Below are positions 1-8,594 of a stretch of 64,000 nucleotides of DNA, one piece after another. This DNA is from Paracoccus sp. M683 (GTDB lineage Bacteria; Pseudomonadota; Alphaproteobacteria; Rhodobacterales; Rhodobacteraceae): NCBI RefSeq assembly GCF_007096355.1, contig NZ_VKDF01000002.1, forward strand, positions 62,001-126,000, read 5' to 3'. The number at the start of each line of letters is the position of its first letter. The stretch's first letter is position 1. The notes under the pieces were generated by a model. That model was not told the origin of the DNA and made no database searches. It saw only the letters and a list, made by a program, of their open reading frames with translations. The position numbers were made by a program, and so were the translations under genes.

Positions 1-893
1 CGCTGCCGCCGTCGATGAATGACGGTCTTTATCCGTCACTGATCGGCCTGGACGTGCCGCTGCTGCTGGAAACGCCCTTTTGCTGGAACGAGGTAAGGGG
101 CCGCAAGTTGCTGCGCCAGATCGGCAAGGCTGGCCGTCTGGTCGGCGTGGCCGAGCAGTTTCCCTTCCTGCCCGAATATCAATTGTGGCAAAAGCTGATC
201 GGGCTGGGGCTGATCGGCAAGATCGAAGCCGTCGTCAATGATTTCGCCGTCTACGACTATCACGGCATCGGCCTGCTGCGGACGCTGATGGGGCGCGAAC
301 GTCGCCCGGATCTGGCCAATGGCAGGATTGCCGCACTGAATGACGACGAGGCTTGGGCGCTTGGCTCGGTCAGGTTCACTGATGGCAGTTTTCTGATCAA
401 CAATTACTCGGCCAGCTATGCCGCCAACCCACATCGTCCAGCTGGTGAAATCCGCGTCTGCGGAACACAGGGAACGCTGCGGACGGGACAGGCGCTGTTC
501 GCGAATGGCGGCCCCGGCGGCCAGCCGTTGCTGTCCCCAATCCGGCGCGAACAGCAGGGCGGCGCCTTGACCGCGCTGTCTGTCCTGACGCCCGATGGCG
601 AAATCCGGTGGGACAATCCCTATGCCGGCCCCCATGCCGGCCATCGACTGACGGATGAACAGATCGCGGTGGCGGAACTGCTGACGCGCATGGGCGAGGC
701 CGCCCGCAGCGCAGCGCCGCCGCCCTATGCCCCCTGGGCCGCGCTGGAGGACGTAGAGCTGCTGGCGGCCCTGCGCTATTCGGCGGCGCGTGGCGGGGCC
801 GCGATCCCGTTGCCGCTGGCCGCAACCAGGGAAAAACTGCGCGGAAAGGCGCGGCAGACCGCCGGAAAGATCACCGGCCGCCTGCGCCGTTAG
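1..893 (+). CDS. Gfo/Idh/MocA-family oxidoreductase, 5'-truncated by window edge
   Basis: This is the C-terminal ~297 residues of an NAD(P)-dependent sugar or polyol dehydrogenase-like protein. The frame stays open to the first base, so the internal ATG at 15 is unlikely to be the start and the N-terminal Rossmann nucleotide-binding half lies outside the window. The visible part opens with a P-L-L-L-E-T-P segment, the counterpart of the conserved EKP loop that closes the nucleotide domain, followed by the alpha/beta substrate domain. The tail is basic (R/K-rich). The stop codon overlaps that of the convergent gene at 890. The substrate cannot be read from the sequence. Confidence 0.75.
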   Translation, partial: LPPSMNDGLYPSLIGLDVPLLLETPFCWNEVRGRKLLRQIGKAGRLVGVAEQFPFLPEYQLWQKLIGLGLIGKIEAVVNDFAVYDYHGIGLLRTLMGRERRPDLANGRIAALNDDEAWALGSVRFTDGSFLINNYSASYAANPHRPAGEIRVCGTQGTLRTGQALFANGGPGGQPLLSPIRREQQGGALTALSVLTPDGEIRWDNPYAGPHAGHRLTDEQIAVAELLTRMGEAARSAAPPPYAPWAALEDVELLAALRYSAARGGAAIPLPLAATREKLRGKARQTAGKITGRLRR

Positions 894-1341
894 GTCAGGC
901 GCCGCGCCTGCCCCAGCACGCGATCCAGCGATTGCAGGAACTGCGCGCGCTCGGCCTTGCCAAAGCCCTTGCCGCCGCCCTGATGGAACGGATCGGCCGA
1001 GCGGATATCAGCCATCAGATCGCGCGTGGCCAGCCTTGGCCCGATATTGGCAACCGTCAGCACCTCGCCGTCGTGCTGGATCACCAGCGCCCCCGCCTTC
1101 AGGCAGCGATCGGCCAGCGGCAGGTCGCTGGTCACCACCACATCGCCCGGCCCGCATTGATCCGCGATCCATTTGTCAGCCTCGTCCGGCCCTTCCGCCA
1201 CGATCTTCAGCGTCACCAGGGGATTGGCGGGCATCCGCAGCCCGCCATTGCAGACCAGCACCATGGGCACGCGCAGGCGCGTCGTGACCCGTTCGGCCTC
1301 GGCCTTGACCGGGCAGGCATCGGCGTCGATGTAAAGCGTGG

Positions 1342-1345
<4 letters not shown>
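890..1345 (-). CDS. YaiI/YqxD family (DUF188) protein
   Basis: This 151-residue protein belongs to the DUF188 (YaiI/YqxD) family, which resembles PIN-type nuclease folds and has no firmly known substrate. The N-terminus reads [12 protein letters not shown], the family signature with paired aspartates, and [12 protein letters not shown] in the middle supplies further acidic residues. The C-terminal region includes a [14 protein letters not shown] stretch typical of the family. I chose a TTG start at 1345 because it overlaps the dapD stop (TTGA), gives the usual family length of about 150 residues and puts the signature at residue 2. A longer reading has no support. It probably depends on translational coupling to dapD. 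Confidence 0.85.
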
Positions 1346-2163
<818 letters not shown>

Positions 2164-2200
2164 GGCAGGCCTCTCTTTGGGTGGTGTTAAGGTTTCATCG

Positions 2201-2229
2201 GCTATAAGCGTGGAAGCCTGTGGGCGCAA
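2201..2229 (-). promoter_or_regulatory. candidate promoter for dapD
   Basis: On the minus strand, TTGCGC is separated by 17 bases from TATAGC, about 38 bases before the dapD start. The spacing is ideal and both hexamers are partial matches to sigma-70 type boxes. This is a reading by eye only. Confidence 0.3.
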
Positions 2230-2258
2230 TCGCGCCACCCGCCAATGCCGAGGATTAG

Positions 2259-3089
2259 ATGAGCAAAGACGACGACCGCGCCCACCCGTTCCGCGCCAGC
2301 CATCAGGACGCCGCCGCCGCCCAGCACACGCCCGACACGCCGCAGACCCGCGCGCCGGCCTATCGGCTGGCCTTTATGGATCCCGATTTCCTGCTGCGCG
2401 AAGAATTGCGGCCGGTCCGCTTTCAGCTGGAACTGCTGAAGCCGCAGATGATCATGGACGAACGCGGGATTGAAACCACCGTGGTCATGTTTGGCGGCGC
2501 CCGGATTCCCGCACCAGCCGATGCCGACAAGGCGCGGACCAAGACGCTGGCCGAGCTGTCGAAATATTACGACGAGGCCCGGCGCTTTGCCTATCTGATG
2601 ACCGAGCGCAGCATGAAGACCTATGGCCGCGAATATGTGATCTGTACCGGCGGCGGTCCCGGCGTGATGGAGGCCGGCAATCTGGGCGCGCAAGAGGCCG
2701 GCGGCCAGTCCATCGGGCTGAACATCGTGCTGCCCCATGAACAGGCGCCGAACCCCTATGTGACGCCGGACCTGTCGTTCAACTTCCACTATTTCGCCAT
2801 CCGCAAGATGCATTTCCTGATGCGCGCGGCGGCGATCACGGTCTTTCCCGGCGGCTTCGGCACCATGGATGAACTGTTCGAGACCCTGACCCTGATCCAG
2901 ACCGGGCGGATGACCCCGATCCCGGTCCTGCTGTTCGGGCGCGAATTCTGGGACAAGGTGATCGACTGGCAGGCGCTGGCCGAGGCGGGCACGATCAGCC
3001 AGTCGGATCTGGATCTGTTCCATTTCGTCGAGACCGCGGATCAGGCCGTCGAGATCATCGACAATTGGAAGCCGGCGGAGCGGCGCTGA
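2259..3089 (+). CDS. TIGR00730/LOG family Rossmann-fold protein
   Basis: This 276-residue protein belongs to the LOG-like family (older name lysine decarboxylase-like), whose characterised members hydrolyse nucleoside 5'-monophosphates to base and ribose 5-phosphate. Two diagnostic motifs are intact: [10 protein letters not shown] (residues 131-140) and PGGFGTMDE (residues 187-195), which carry the phosphoribosyl-binding glycines and the catalytic Glu region. The N-terminal ~60 residues are an extension seen in longer alphaproteobacterial members. A GAGG sits six bases before the ATG. The gene is divergent from dapD, and its 3' end overlaps the tail of the convergent exporter gene by 35 bases. 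The in vivo substrate (cytokinin-like or ordinary nucleotide) cannot be told. Confidence 0.85.
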   Translation: MSKDDDRAHPFRASHQDAAAAQHTPDTPQTRAPAYRLAFMDPDFLLREELRPVRFQLELLKPQMIMDERGIETTVVMFGGARIPAPADADKARTKTLAELSKYYDEARRFAYLMTERSMKTYGREYVICTGGGPGVMEAGNLGAQEAGGQSIGLNIVLPHEQAPNPYVTPDLSFNFHYFAIRKMHFLMRAAAITVFPGGFGTMDELFETLTLIQTGRMTPIPVLLFGREFWDKVIDWQALAEAGTISQSDLDLFHFVETADQAVEIIDNWKPAERR

Positions 3090-3996
3090 GCGTCAGGCGT
3101 AAACGCCCGCGCCACAGCATCAGGACCACGCCTGCCGCAACCAGCGCCCCGGCCAGGGCAAAGCCGTGTGGCAACGCCTCGCCGAACAGCGGCATCGCGG
3201 CAATGGCACCGACGACCGCCGCGACCGGCCCCATCAGCGACAGCGTGACCGGCCCGCCGATCCGTTGCAAATTGAAATATGCGATGTATTGCACCACGAA
3301 CACCGCGACATCGACCAGCAACAGCACGCGCACGGTGTCGTTGGCTAACAGCGGCGCCGGGCTTCCCTCGATGGCCAGCGCGAAGGGCGCCGTCAGCACC
3401 GCACCCGTCAGCAGCAGCAGCGCCGCCAGCGCCACAGGCTGCGCGCCGTCGGGCCAATAGCGGGTGCGAAAGATATTGCCCGCCGCGATGATGACCGGAA
3501 TCGCGCTGGCCAGCAGCACCCACCCCGTCGCAGCGCCTGAGACGCTGCCCAGCTTGCCCAGCGCCAGAATGACGCCTCCGCCCAGCCCCAACAGCACGGC
3601 CAGCAACCGGCGCGGATCGCGCCCCTCCATCCCCAGCAGGCGGGCAAAAACCCAGGTCAGCAGGATCGGGAAGGCAAAGGTCATCGACATATAGCCCGCG
3701 CCAACATGGGCCACCGACAGATATCCAAGCGCGGATGGCAACGCCCCGATCGCCCCCGCACCGACCGAATAGGGCATCATCCGCCGCCAGCCCCGCATCT
3801 GCCCCAACCGCGCGGCGATAGCCAGTTGCACCAGCCCCGACAGCGCCAGAACCACGGTCAGAAACCACAGCATCGGCACGCCTTGCTGGGCCACCGCCTT
3901 GGAAATCAGGACCACGACGGCCAACGATACACCGGCAATCGACAGGCAAAGCAGCGTCAGCCCCGCGCCGCCCTGCGGCTGGGTAAGATTACGCAT
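3055..3996 (-). CDS. EamA/DMT-superfamily transporter
   Basis: This is a 313-residue inner-membrane protein with about ten hydrophobic helices in two EamA repeats (roughly residues 15-150 and 165-300), the architecture of drug/metabolite transporters such as RhaT and YdcZ relatives. The start has a strong GGAGG at 4004-4008 on the minus strand. It is divergent from a MarR-type regulator, and the 60-base gap holds a palindrome that could control both genes. This arrangement usually means efflux of a small molecule sensed by the regulator. The substrate is unknown. The last 35 bases run antisense over the 3' end of the LOG-family gene. Confidence 0.85.
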   Translation of the reverse strand: MRNLTQPQGGAGLTLLCLSIAGVSLAVVVLISKAVAQQGVPMLWFLTVVLALSGLVQLAIAARLGQMRGWRRMMPYSVGAGAIGALPSALGYLSVAHVGAGYMSMTFAFPILLTWVFARLLGMEGRDPRRLLAVLLGLGGGVILALGKLGSVSGAATGWVLLASAIPVIIAAGNIFRTRYWPDGAQPVALAALLLLTGAVLTAPFALAIEGSPAPLLANDTVRVLLLVDVAVFVVQYIAYFNLQRIGGPVTLSLMGPVAAVVGAIAAMPLFGEALPHGFALAGALVAAGVVLMLWRGRLRLTLSAAPPASNCR

Positions 3997-4022
3997 TGCA
4001 GATTCCTCCGATTCGATGATAT

Positions 4023-4055
4023 TATCTTACCAGAAAGTATCTTTATGGCAAGATA
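4023..4055. promoter_or_regulatory. palindromic operator, probable MarR site
   Basis: TATCTT (4038-4043), six spacer bases and AAGATA (4050-4055) form an exact inverted repeat. A further TATCTTACC at 4023-4031 pairs with GGCAAGATA at 4047-4055 with one mismatch. The site ends one base before the MarR-family ATG at 4057 and sits in the divergent gap with the exporter. The geometry fits a MarR dimer site for autorepression. Confidence 0.5.
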
Positions 4056-4056
4056 A

Positions 4057-4560
4057 ATGTCTGAACAGGATCGGGCGGCGCGGGCCGTGGCAGAATGGCG
4101 CAAGGAAATGCCGGGGATGGATGTTCTGGCGATGGAGGTGATCGGTCGCCTGAACGACCTGTCAGCCGTGATCGGCCGCGATCATCTGGAACCTCATTTC
4201 GCGGGCTTCGGCCTGCAACGCGGGGAATTCGACGTGCTGGCCACGCTGCGCCGGTCCGGCGCGCCCTTTACCCTGACGCCGACCGATCTTTACGAGGCCA
4301 CGATGATGACCTCGGGCGGCATGACGGCGCGGCTGGACCGGCTGGAAAAGCGCGGGCTGATCGCACGCCAGCCCAATCCCGACGACCGGCGCGGCACGCT
4401 GGTCAGCCTGACCGATCAGGGCCGCGATCTGGTCGAGGCCGCCGTGGTGCCCCATGCCGCGAACGAGACGCGACTGCTGGCAGTGCTGACCCCCGACGAG
4501 CGCGACCAGCTTAACGGGCTGCTGCGCAAGCTGCGCGCAGAACTGCCGGATCCTGCCTGA
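4057..4560 (+). CDS. MarR-family transcriptional regulator
   Basis: This 167-residue winged-helix regulator has an N-terminal dimerisation helix, then the DNA-binding domain. The MTSGGMTARLDRLEKRGLI segment (residues ~86-104) is the recognition-helix region and NPDDRRGTLVSLT (~107-119) is the beta-hairpin wing with the conserved D-x-R. Members usually repress a divergent transporter and release DNA on binding a small, often phenolic, ligand. The palindrome at 4023-4055 touches the start codon, so autoregulation is likely. The ribosome site is weak because the operator occupies its place. Confidence 0.88.
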   Translation: MSEQDRAARAVAEWRKEMPGMDVLAMEVIGRLNDLSAVIGRDHLEPHFAGFGLQRGEFDVLATLRRSGAPFTLTPTDLYEATMMTSGGMTARLDRLEKRGLIARQPNPDDRRGTLVSLTDQGRDLVEAAVVPHAANETRLLAVLTPDERDQLNGLLRKLRAELPDPA

Positions 4561-4566
4561 GAAACG

Positions 4567-4899
4567 CTAGCCACCTGTCCTGCTGATCCGCCCCAGCCTT
4601 TTGGTCACAAGTTCGACCAATTCAGGCTTCATGAACTCATAATCGTCAGGAATATCCAGGCAAACCAGACGCTTAACCTTTAAAGACGCGCCCAGCTGAC
4701 GCTTCATCCGCGACAATTGCGCCTTTACCATGACCGCGATGATGTCGGCACAAGCCAGATGTTCGGGGCCGACCCTTTCATCCGCATCCGCACTAAGCCC
4801 GGCGAAATCAGTCGGCTGCCCAAGAAGGTCGGCGGCAACCGCGGCCGCCGTCGGGCTTCATTTCCGGGCTTTGCCGCAAATGAACAGGATATTTGTCGT
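4567..4899 (-). pseudogene. broken low-molecular-weight protein-tyrosine-phosphatase-like gene
   Basis: Read through one in-frame stop, this stretch encodes ~110 residues of the small tyrosine-phosphatase-like family often annotated 'low molecular weight phosphatase'. Recognisable parts are T-N-I-L-F-I-C-G-K-A-R-K, then stop, then S-P-T-A-A-A-V-A-A-D near the N-terminus, and V-C-L-D-I-P-D-D-Y-E-F-M near the C-terminus. The TGA (4860-4858) stands where the catalytic Arg of the C-x5-R P-loop belongs, one C-to-T change from CGA. The expected start is ACG (4899-4897) instead of ATG. Codons such as TTA, GTT, CTT and CGT are more AT-rich than in the neighbours. It begins ten bases after the rlmN stop, so it was probably an rlmN-linked gene that has decayed. 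A sequencing error or rare suppression cannot be excluded. Confidence 0.7.
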
Positions 4900-4908
4900 T
4901 CGCAGTCG

Positions 4909-6096
4909 TCAGCCCTGCGCCTCGGCAGCAATCTGCGCCTTGCTTTTCCGCCCACGCTCGGTCGCGGATTTCAGCTGCCCGCAGGCTGCCATGATATCCT
5001 CGCCGCGCGGGGTGCGGATGGGGCTGGCATAGCCGGCTTTGTGGACGATGTCGGCAAAGGCCTCGATCCGCTCCCAGCTGCTGCGCTTATAGGGCGCGCC
5101 GGGCCATTCGTTGAAGGGGATCAGGTTGATCTTGGCCGGAATACCCTGGATCAGCTTGACCAGCCGGCGGGCGTCGGCATCGCTGTCGTTCACCCCATCC
5201 AGCATCACATATTCAAAGGTGATGCGTTCGCTGTTCGACAGGCGCGGGTATTCGCGCAACGCATCCAGCAAGGTCTTTATGTTCCAGCGCTTGTTGATCG
5301 GCACCAGCCGGTCGCGCACCTCGTCGGTGGTGGCGTGGAAACTGACGGCCAGCAAACAGCCGATTTCCTCGGCGGTGCGGGCGATTTCGGGCACGACGCC
5401 GCTGGTCGACAAGGTGATGCGACGGCGCGACAGGCTGAGCCCCTCATTATCCATCACCACCTTCATGGCATCGCGGACATTGTCGAAATTATACAACGGC
5501 TCGCCCATGCCCATCAGCACGACATTGCTGACCAGCCGGGTTTCATCCTTGGGCGCACCGGGAATCGGCCATTCTTCCAGATCGTCGCGCGCCACCAGAA
5601 CCTGGCCCACAATCTCGGCCGGGGTCAGGTTGCGCACCAGTTTCTGCGTCCCGGTATGGCAGAAGGAACAGGTCAGCGTGCACCCGACCTGAGACGAGAT
5701 GCACAGCGTCCCCCGATTCTCTTCGGGGATATAGACCGCCTCGACTTCGTGACCGCCGGCGATGCGCAGCAGATATTTCCGCGTGCCATCGGCGCTGACC
5801 TGCCGTGTCACCACCTCCGGCAGGGCGATCTCGAACCGCTCGGCCAGCAGGGCGCGATAGTCCTTGGCCAGGTTCGTCATCTGCCCGAAATCGCGCACGC
5901 CCCAGTGATAAATCCACTGCCAGACCTGCCCAACCCGCATCTTTGCCTGTTTCTCGGGCGTCCCGGCCTCGACCAGCGCATCGCGCAGCTGGTCGCGGGT
6001 CAGCCCGACAATGTTCACGGGGCCGCCCTCGGGCAGCTTGCGGGGAATGGTCAGAACGTCCTGCGTGATGGGGGCGGACGGAACAAGGGCGGTCAT
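4909..6096 (-). CDS. rlmN: 23S rRNA (adenine(2503)-C(2))-methyltransferase
   Basis: RlmN is a radical-SAM enzyme that methylates C2 of A2503 in 23S rRNA, and of A37 in some tRNAs, in the cytoplasm. The 395-residue length fits the alphaproteobacterial form. The iron-sulfur motif CTLTCSFC gives Cys139, Cys143 and Cys146. [11 protein letters not shown] is the SAM-binding GEP region, and the C-terminal I-M-A-A-C-G-Q-L carries the methyl-carrying Cys. I took ATG at 6096 ([10 protein letters not shown]...) over an in-frame ATG 60 bases upstream because the extra residues look non-conserved. The broken phosphatase-like gene follows directly. Confidence 0.95.
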   Translation of the reverse strand: MTALVPSAPITQDVLTIPRKLPEGGPVNIVGLTRDQLRDALVEAGTPEKQAKMRVGQVWQWIYHWGVRDFGQMTNLAKDYRALLAERFEIALPEVVTRQVSADGTRKYLLRIAGGHEVEAVYIPEENRGTLCISSQVGCTLTCSFCHTGTQKLVRNLTPAEIVGQVLVARDDLEEWPIPGAPKDETRLVSNVVLMGMGEPLYNFDNVRDAMKVVMDNEGLSLSRRRITLSTSGVVPEIARTAEEIGCLLAVSFHATTDEVRDRLVPINKRWNIKTLLDALREYPRLSNSERITFEYVMLDGVNDSDADARRLVKLIQGIPAKINLIPFNEWPGAPYKRSSWERIEAFADIVHKAGYASPIRTPRGEDIMAACGQLKSATERGRKSKAQIAAEAQG

Positions 6097-6138
6097 GGCG
6101 CTACCGGGATCTGGCGTGAAAGACATGCAGATAAGAGA

Positions 6139-6166
6139 AAAGGGCCGGCAAATCAACCGACCCTTT
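6139..6166 (-). terminator. rho-independent terminator after the IalB-like gene
   Basis: On the minus strand AAAGGGTCGG, an 8-base loop and CCGGCCCTTT form a 10-base stem with one mismatch, followed by TCTCTT. It lies between the IalB-like stop (6234) and the rlmN start (6096) and would separate the two transcripts. Confidence 0.5.
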
Positions 6167-6175
6167 CATCATGCC

Positions 6176-6223
6176 CCAAATATCCCCCGAGAGTCGCCGA
6201 AAAGCGACGGGGGCACCAGCCCC
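6176..6223 (+). repeat. degenerate third copy of CCAAATATCC two-hairpin element
   Basis: CCAAATATCC at 6176-6185 is followed by two adjacent hairpins: GTCGC/GCGAC (6193-6208) and GGGGC/GCCCC (6210-6223). The order matches the better-conserved copies at 35530-35597 and 37347-37406, but the spacer between the leader and first hairpin differs. It sits 3' of the IalB-like gene. Confidence 0.4.
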
Positions 6224-6233
6224 AGGACCCGGT

Positions 6234-6758
6234 CTATTTGCAACGCTCGCGCGCGGTGTTCGTGGCAGCGGTAATGCCCGACAGGCTGAACGTATCCGCC
6301 GTCACAGTCCCGCGCGAGGACCGCCCGGTGATCACCGCGCTGGATCCTGCACGCAGCGCGCCGATCAGCTTGCCATCCTCGGCCGGGCTGCCGGTCCAGG
6401 CGCTTTCGCCTTCGGTGAACAGGTTGAACTTCTGGCCAGCGACCGCGACCTCGACGGTGGAATCCGGCGCGAAAGGATAACCGCCCGAGAAGGAAATCTC
6501 GCCTTCCTGGCCGGGGCGATAGGCGACGTACAGGCGGATATCACCGCGCGTCACGTCTTTCGCATTGCCCTGGGCATCGGTGTTCTTCGTCGAGGTCGGG
6601 GGCGAAACCGCCCAGCATTCCTTGGGGCTGTCCATGGCGAACACCGTCCAGTCGCCCTCGGTCGCGACAACATTCGTGGTTTCCTGGGCCTGGGCGGTGG
6701 TCATCGCCCCGGCTAGAACTGCAATGGCAACCGTGCCGCGCAGGGTAAATGATTTCAT
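6234..6758 (-). CDS. invasion-associated locus B (IalB) family protein
   Basis: This 174-residue exported protein has a signal peptide of about 23 residues (M-K-S-F-T-L-R-G..., cleaved near A-Q-A-Q). The mature part shows the IalB-domain pattern: a W-T-V-F segment, a conserved C-W in the first third, and F-S-G-G-Y-P-F-A-P. A near-C-terminal C-K could pair with the first Cys. IalB proteins are common in Rhodobacteraceae and Rhizobiales; their role outside Bartonella invasion is unknown. The start at 6758 has GGAGG seven bases before it, better than the ATG six codons upstream. A terminator separates it from rlmN. Confidence 0.8.
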   Translation of the reverse strand: MKSFTLRGTVAIAVLAGAMTTAQAQETTNVVATEGDWTVFAMDSPKECWAVSPPTSTKNTDAQGNAKDVTRGDIRLYVAYRPGQEGEISFSGGYPFAPDSTVEVAVAGQKFNLFTEGESAWTGSPAEDGKLIGALRAGSSAVITGRSSRGTVTADTFSLSGITAATNTARERCK

Positions 6759-6908
6759 GCTCTGGCCTCCTGCCAACTCGCCGGTTTTCCGGCGTTCTTT
6801 CCGATTGCGGTGGCGTTTTCAACCGACTGCCGGCAGGATAACGCAAAATCATCGGCGCGAAAAAGGCCCATTGGCGGGAAATCGCGCAATTGTCAGGGAA
6901 AAGTGCAA

Positions 6909-7895
6909 ATGGCGGCGATGGATCTGATCGAGTTGTGGCGGGGCGACATGCTGGAAAGCGTCCATCGGGGGCATGCGGTGGTGTGCGATCCCTCGGGCGT
7001 GGTCCAGGCCTGGGGCGATCCCGATGCGGTCATCTTCCCCCGATCCTCTTGCAAGATGATCCAGGCACTGCCGCTTCTGGAAAGCGGCGCGGCGCGCGCG
7101 GCGGGGCTGCAACCCGAACAACTGGCGCTGGCCTGTGCCAGCCACAATGGCGCAGCGCTTCATGTCGAGCGCGTGGATAGCTGGCTGAAGGCCCGCGGGA
7201 TGTCGGAACGCGACCTGCGCTGCGGCTCGCATATGCCCGGCGACAAGGACGAGGCCGCGCGGCTGACCTGCTCTGGGACCAGCCCCTGTCAGCTGCACAA
7301 CAACTGTTCCGGCAAGCATGCCGGCTTCCTGACGCTGAACCAGCACCTGAAAGGCGGCAGCGAATATGTCGAGCCTGATCATCCGGTTCAGCTGGCCGGA
7401 AAGGCCGCCTTTGAAGAGGTGACAGGCGAGACCAGTCCCGGCTTTGGCATCGACGGCTGCTCGGCGCCCAATCACGCCTGCACGGTGACCGGGTTGGCCC
7501 GTGCCATGGCCGCCTTTGCCGCGCCGGGTGGCGGCGCGCGGGGCGAAGCGATGACCGCGCTGGTCCAGGCGATGTGCGCCTTTCCCGAACTGGTGGCCGG
7601 CAAGGGCCGGGCCTGCACCGCGCTGATGCGCGCGATGAACGGTCGCGTCGCCGTCAAGACCGGGGCCGAGGCCGTCTTTGTTGCGATCATCCCCGAAAAG
7701 CAGCTTGGCGTCGCCCTGAAGATCCTGGACGGTGGCACCCGCGCCAGCGAGGCCGCCATCACTGCGCTGATGGTGCATCTGGGCGTGCTGGACCCGGATC
7801 ATCCGGTGGTCGAGACCTATCTGACCGGCGATCAGAGAAACTGGCGTGGTATTGTCACCGGCCAGTTGCGTCGGTCGGCCGGTTTCCCGGCCTGA
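6909..7895 (+). CDS. L-asparaginase II (Rhizobium-type, thermolabile family)
   Basis: This 328-residue cytoplasmic enzyme belongs to the asparaginase family typified by Rhizobium etli AnsA, unrelated to the E. coli AnsA/AnsB fold, and is predicted to hydrolyse L-asparagine to aspartate and ammonia. Signature segments include PRSSCKMIQALPL (near residue 45), NNCSGKHAGFL and GIDGCSAPNHA, which carry the Ser/Lys and Cys residues of the beta-lactamase-like active site. The start at 6909 (MAAMDLIELW) follows AGGGAAAAG; reading further upstream adds basic, non-family residues. It stands alone, divergent from the IalB-like gene. Confidence 0.85.
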   Translation: MAAMDLIELWRGDMLESVHRGHAVVCDPSGVVQAWGDPDAVIFPRSSCKMIQALPLLESGAARAAGLQPEQLALACASHNGAALHVERVDSWLKARGMSERDLRCGSHMPGDKDEAARLTCSGTSPCQLHNNCSGKHAGFLTLNQHLKGGSEYVEPDHPVQLAGKAAFEEVTGETSPGFGIDGCSAPNHACTVTGLARAMAAFAAPGGGARGEAMTALVQAMCAFPELVAGKGRACTALMRAMNGRVAVKTGAEAVFVAIIPEKQLGVALKILDGGTRASEAAITALMVHLGVLDPDHPVVETYLTGDQRNWRGIVTGQLRRSAGFPA

Positions 7896-7928
7896 CCGGC
7901 AGGTACTGGTATAGCCAACAATGATCGC

Positions 7929-7948
7929 AGGGCGGAAGAACCCGCCCT
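7929..7948 (+). terminator. hairpin downstream of asparaginase
   Basis: AGGGCGG (7929-7935) pairs exactly with CCGCCCT (7942-7948) over a 6-base loop, 34 bases after the asparaginase stop. There is no clear T-run, so termination may be weak or depend on Rho. Confidence 0.3.
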
Positions 7949-8012
7949 ATGTCAGTGGCCGGGCCATGCAGCCTGCTTGCCGGTTTGCGACCGGCGAAGC
8001 GGACAGCCCGAA

Positions 8013-8297
8013 TTACAGCGCGGGTTCTTCTGCCGGGGCAGCGGCGGCGGTCGTCGCACCGGATTTTTCGCGCTGACCTTCTTGCAGGCAGATATTGTCG
8101 GCGGTCTTGACGTCCATATTGTTCGGGCGCGCGATGGCGCGATCCCAGATCACACGTTCCTTGGTGTAAAGCTGGCAGGTCACCGGCCCGGCGGCGGTCT
8201 CGACAACGACGGGCGTTGTTTCGTAATCGCGGGGGTCGACCGAGCAGGCCGCAACAAACACGACCGCAGAAGCGGTCATCACAAGTTTACCATACAT
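8013..8297 (-). CDS. small secreted lipoprotein, function unknown
   Basis: This 94-residue protein has a short lipoprotein signal: M-Y-G-K-L-V-M-T-A-S-A-V-V-F-V-A-A-C, with V-A-A-C as lipobox and Ser after the Cys (a residue that usually permits outer-membrane sorting). The mature part is about 76 residues, contains two more Cys (T-C-Q-L-Y and N-I-C-L-Q) that could form a disulfide, and ends in an Ala/Pro/Glu-rich tail. AAGGA precedes the ATG on the minus strand. I do not recognise a named family. It is convergent with asparaginase. Confidence 0.7.
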   Translation of the reverse strand: MYGKLVMTASAVVFVAACSVDPRDYETTPVVVETAAGPVTCQLYTKERVIWDRAIARPNNMDVKTADNICLQEGQREKSGATTAAAAPAEEPAL

Positions 8298-8594
8298 ATT
8301 CTTAGTCCTTGATCGTGGGGTCGCCTGAACACGTGAAACATTCCGGCCAGCAGAATTGGGCGTGACAGCCTCCTCCGCCATCACGATCACACCGGAATAC
8401 CAACAATCAATCACGATAGCCCACTGGTGTAAAAGGAAAAACAGATCAAAACTGACGTATCTGCCGATTTGGACAGGCTGACGGGGCCACCCGTTGCATT
8501 CCGGGCCGCTCTCTCAACCTGTTGGGGTTGCCACACAGGGCCGGGACCATCCTCCGATGAAGCCCGCGAACCGGTCAGGGCAAGGCCACAAAGG
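8298..8594. other. 297-base intergenic stretch, no gene seen
   Basis: The region between the lipoprotein start and the ABC permease stop holds no credible reading frame with a family match or good ribosome site. It is locally AT-richer near 8410-8460 (runs of A and T), where a minus-strand promoter for the lipoprotein could lie, but no convincing pair of boxes was found. Confidence 0.4.

Noticed and set aside
3055..3089. Tail-to-tail overlap of the LOG-family and EamA genes, and a similar one at 18387-18420
   Set aside because: Short convergent overlaps are common in compact genomes; both frames end at natural family lengths, so no further meaning is claimed.
4717..6480. 587-codon + strand frame opposite rlmN
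   Set aside because: Antisense to an rlmN with all catalytic cysteines; composition is that of a shadow.
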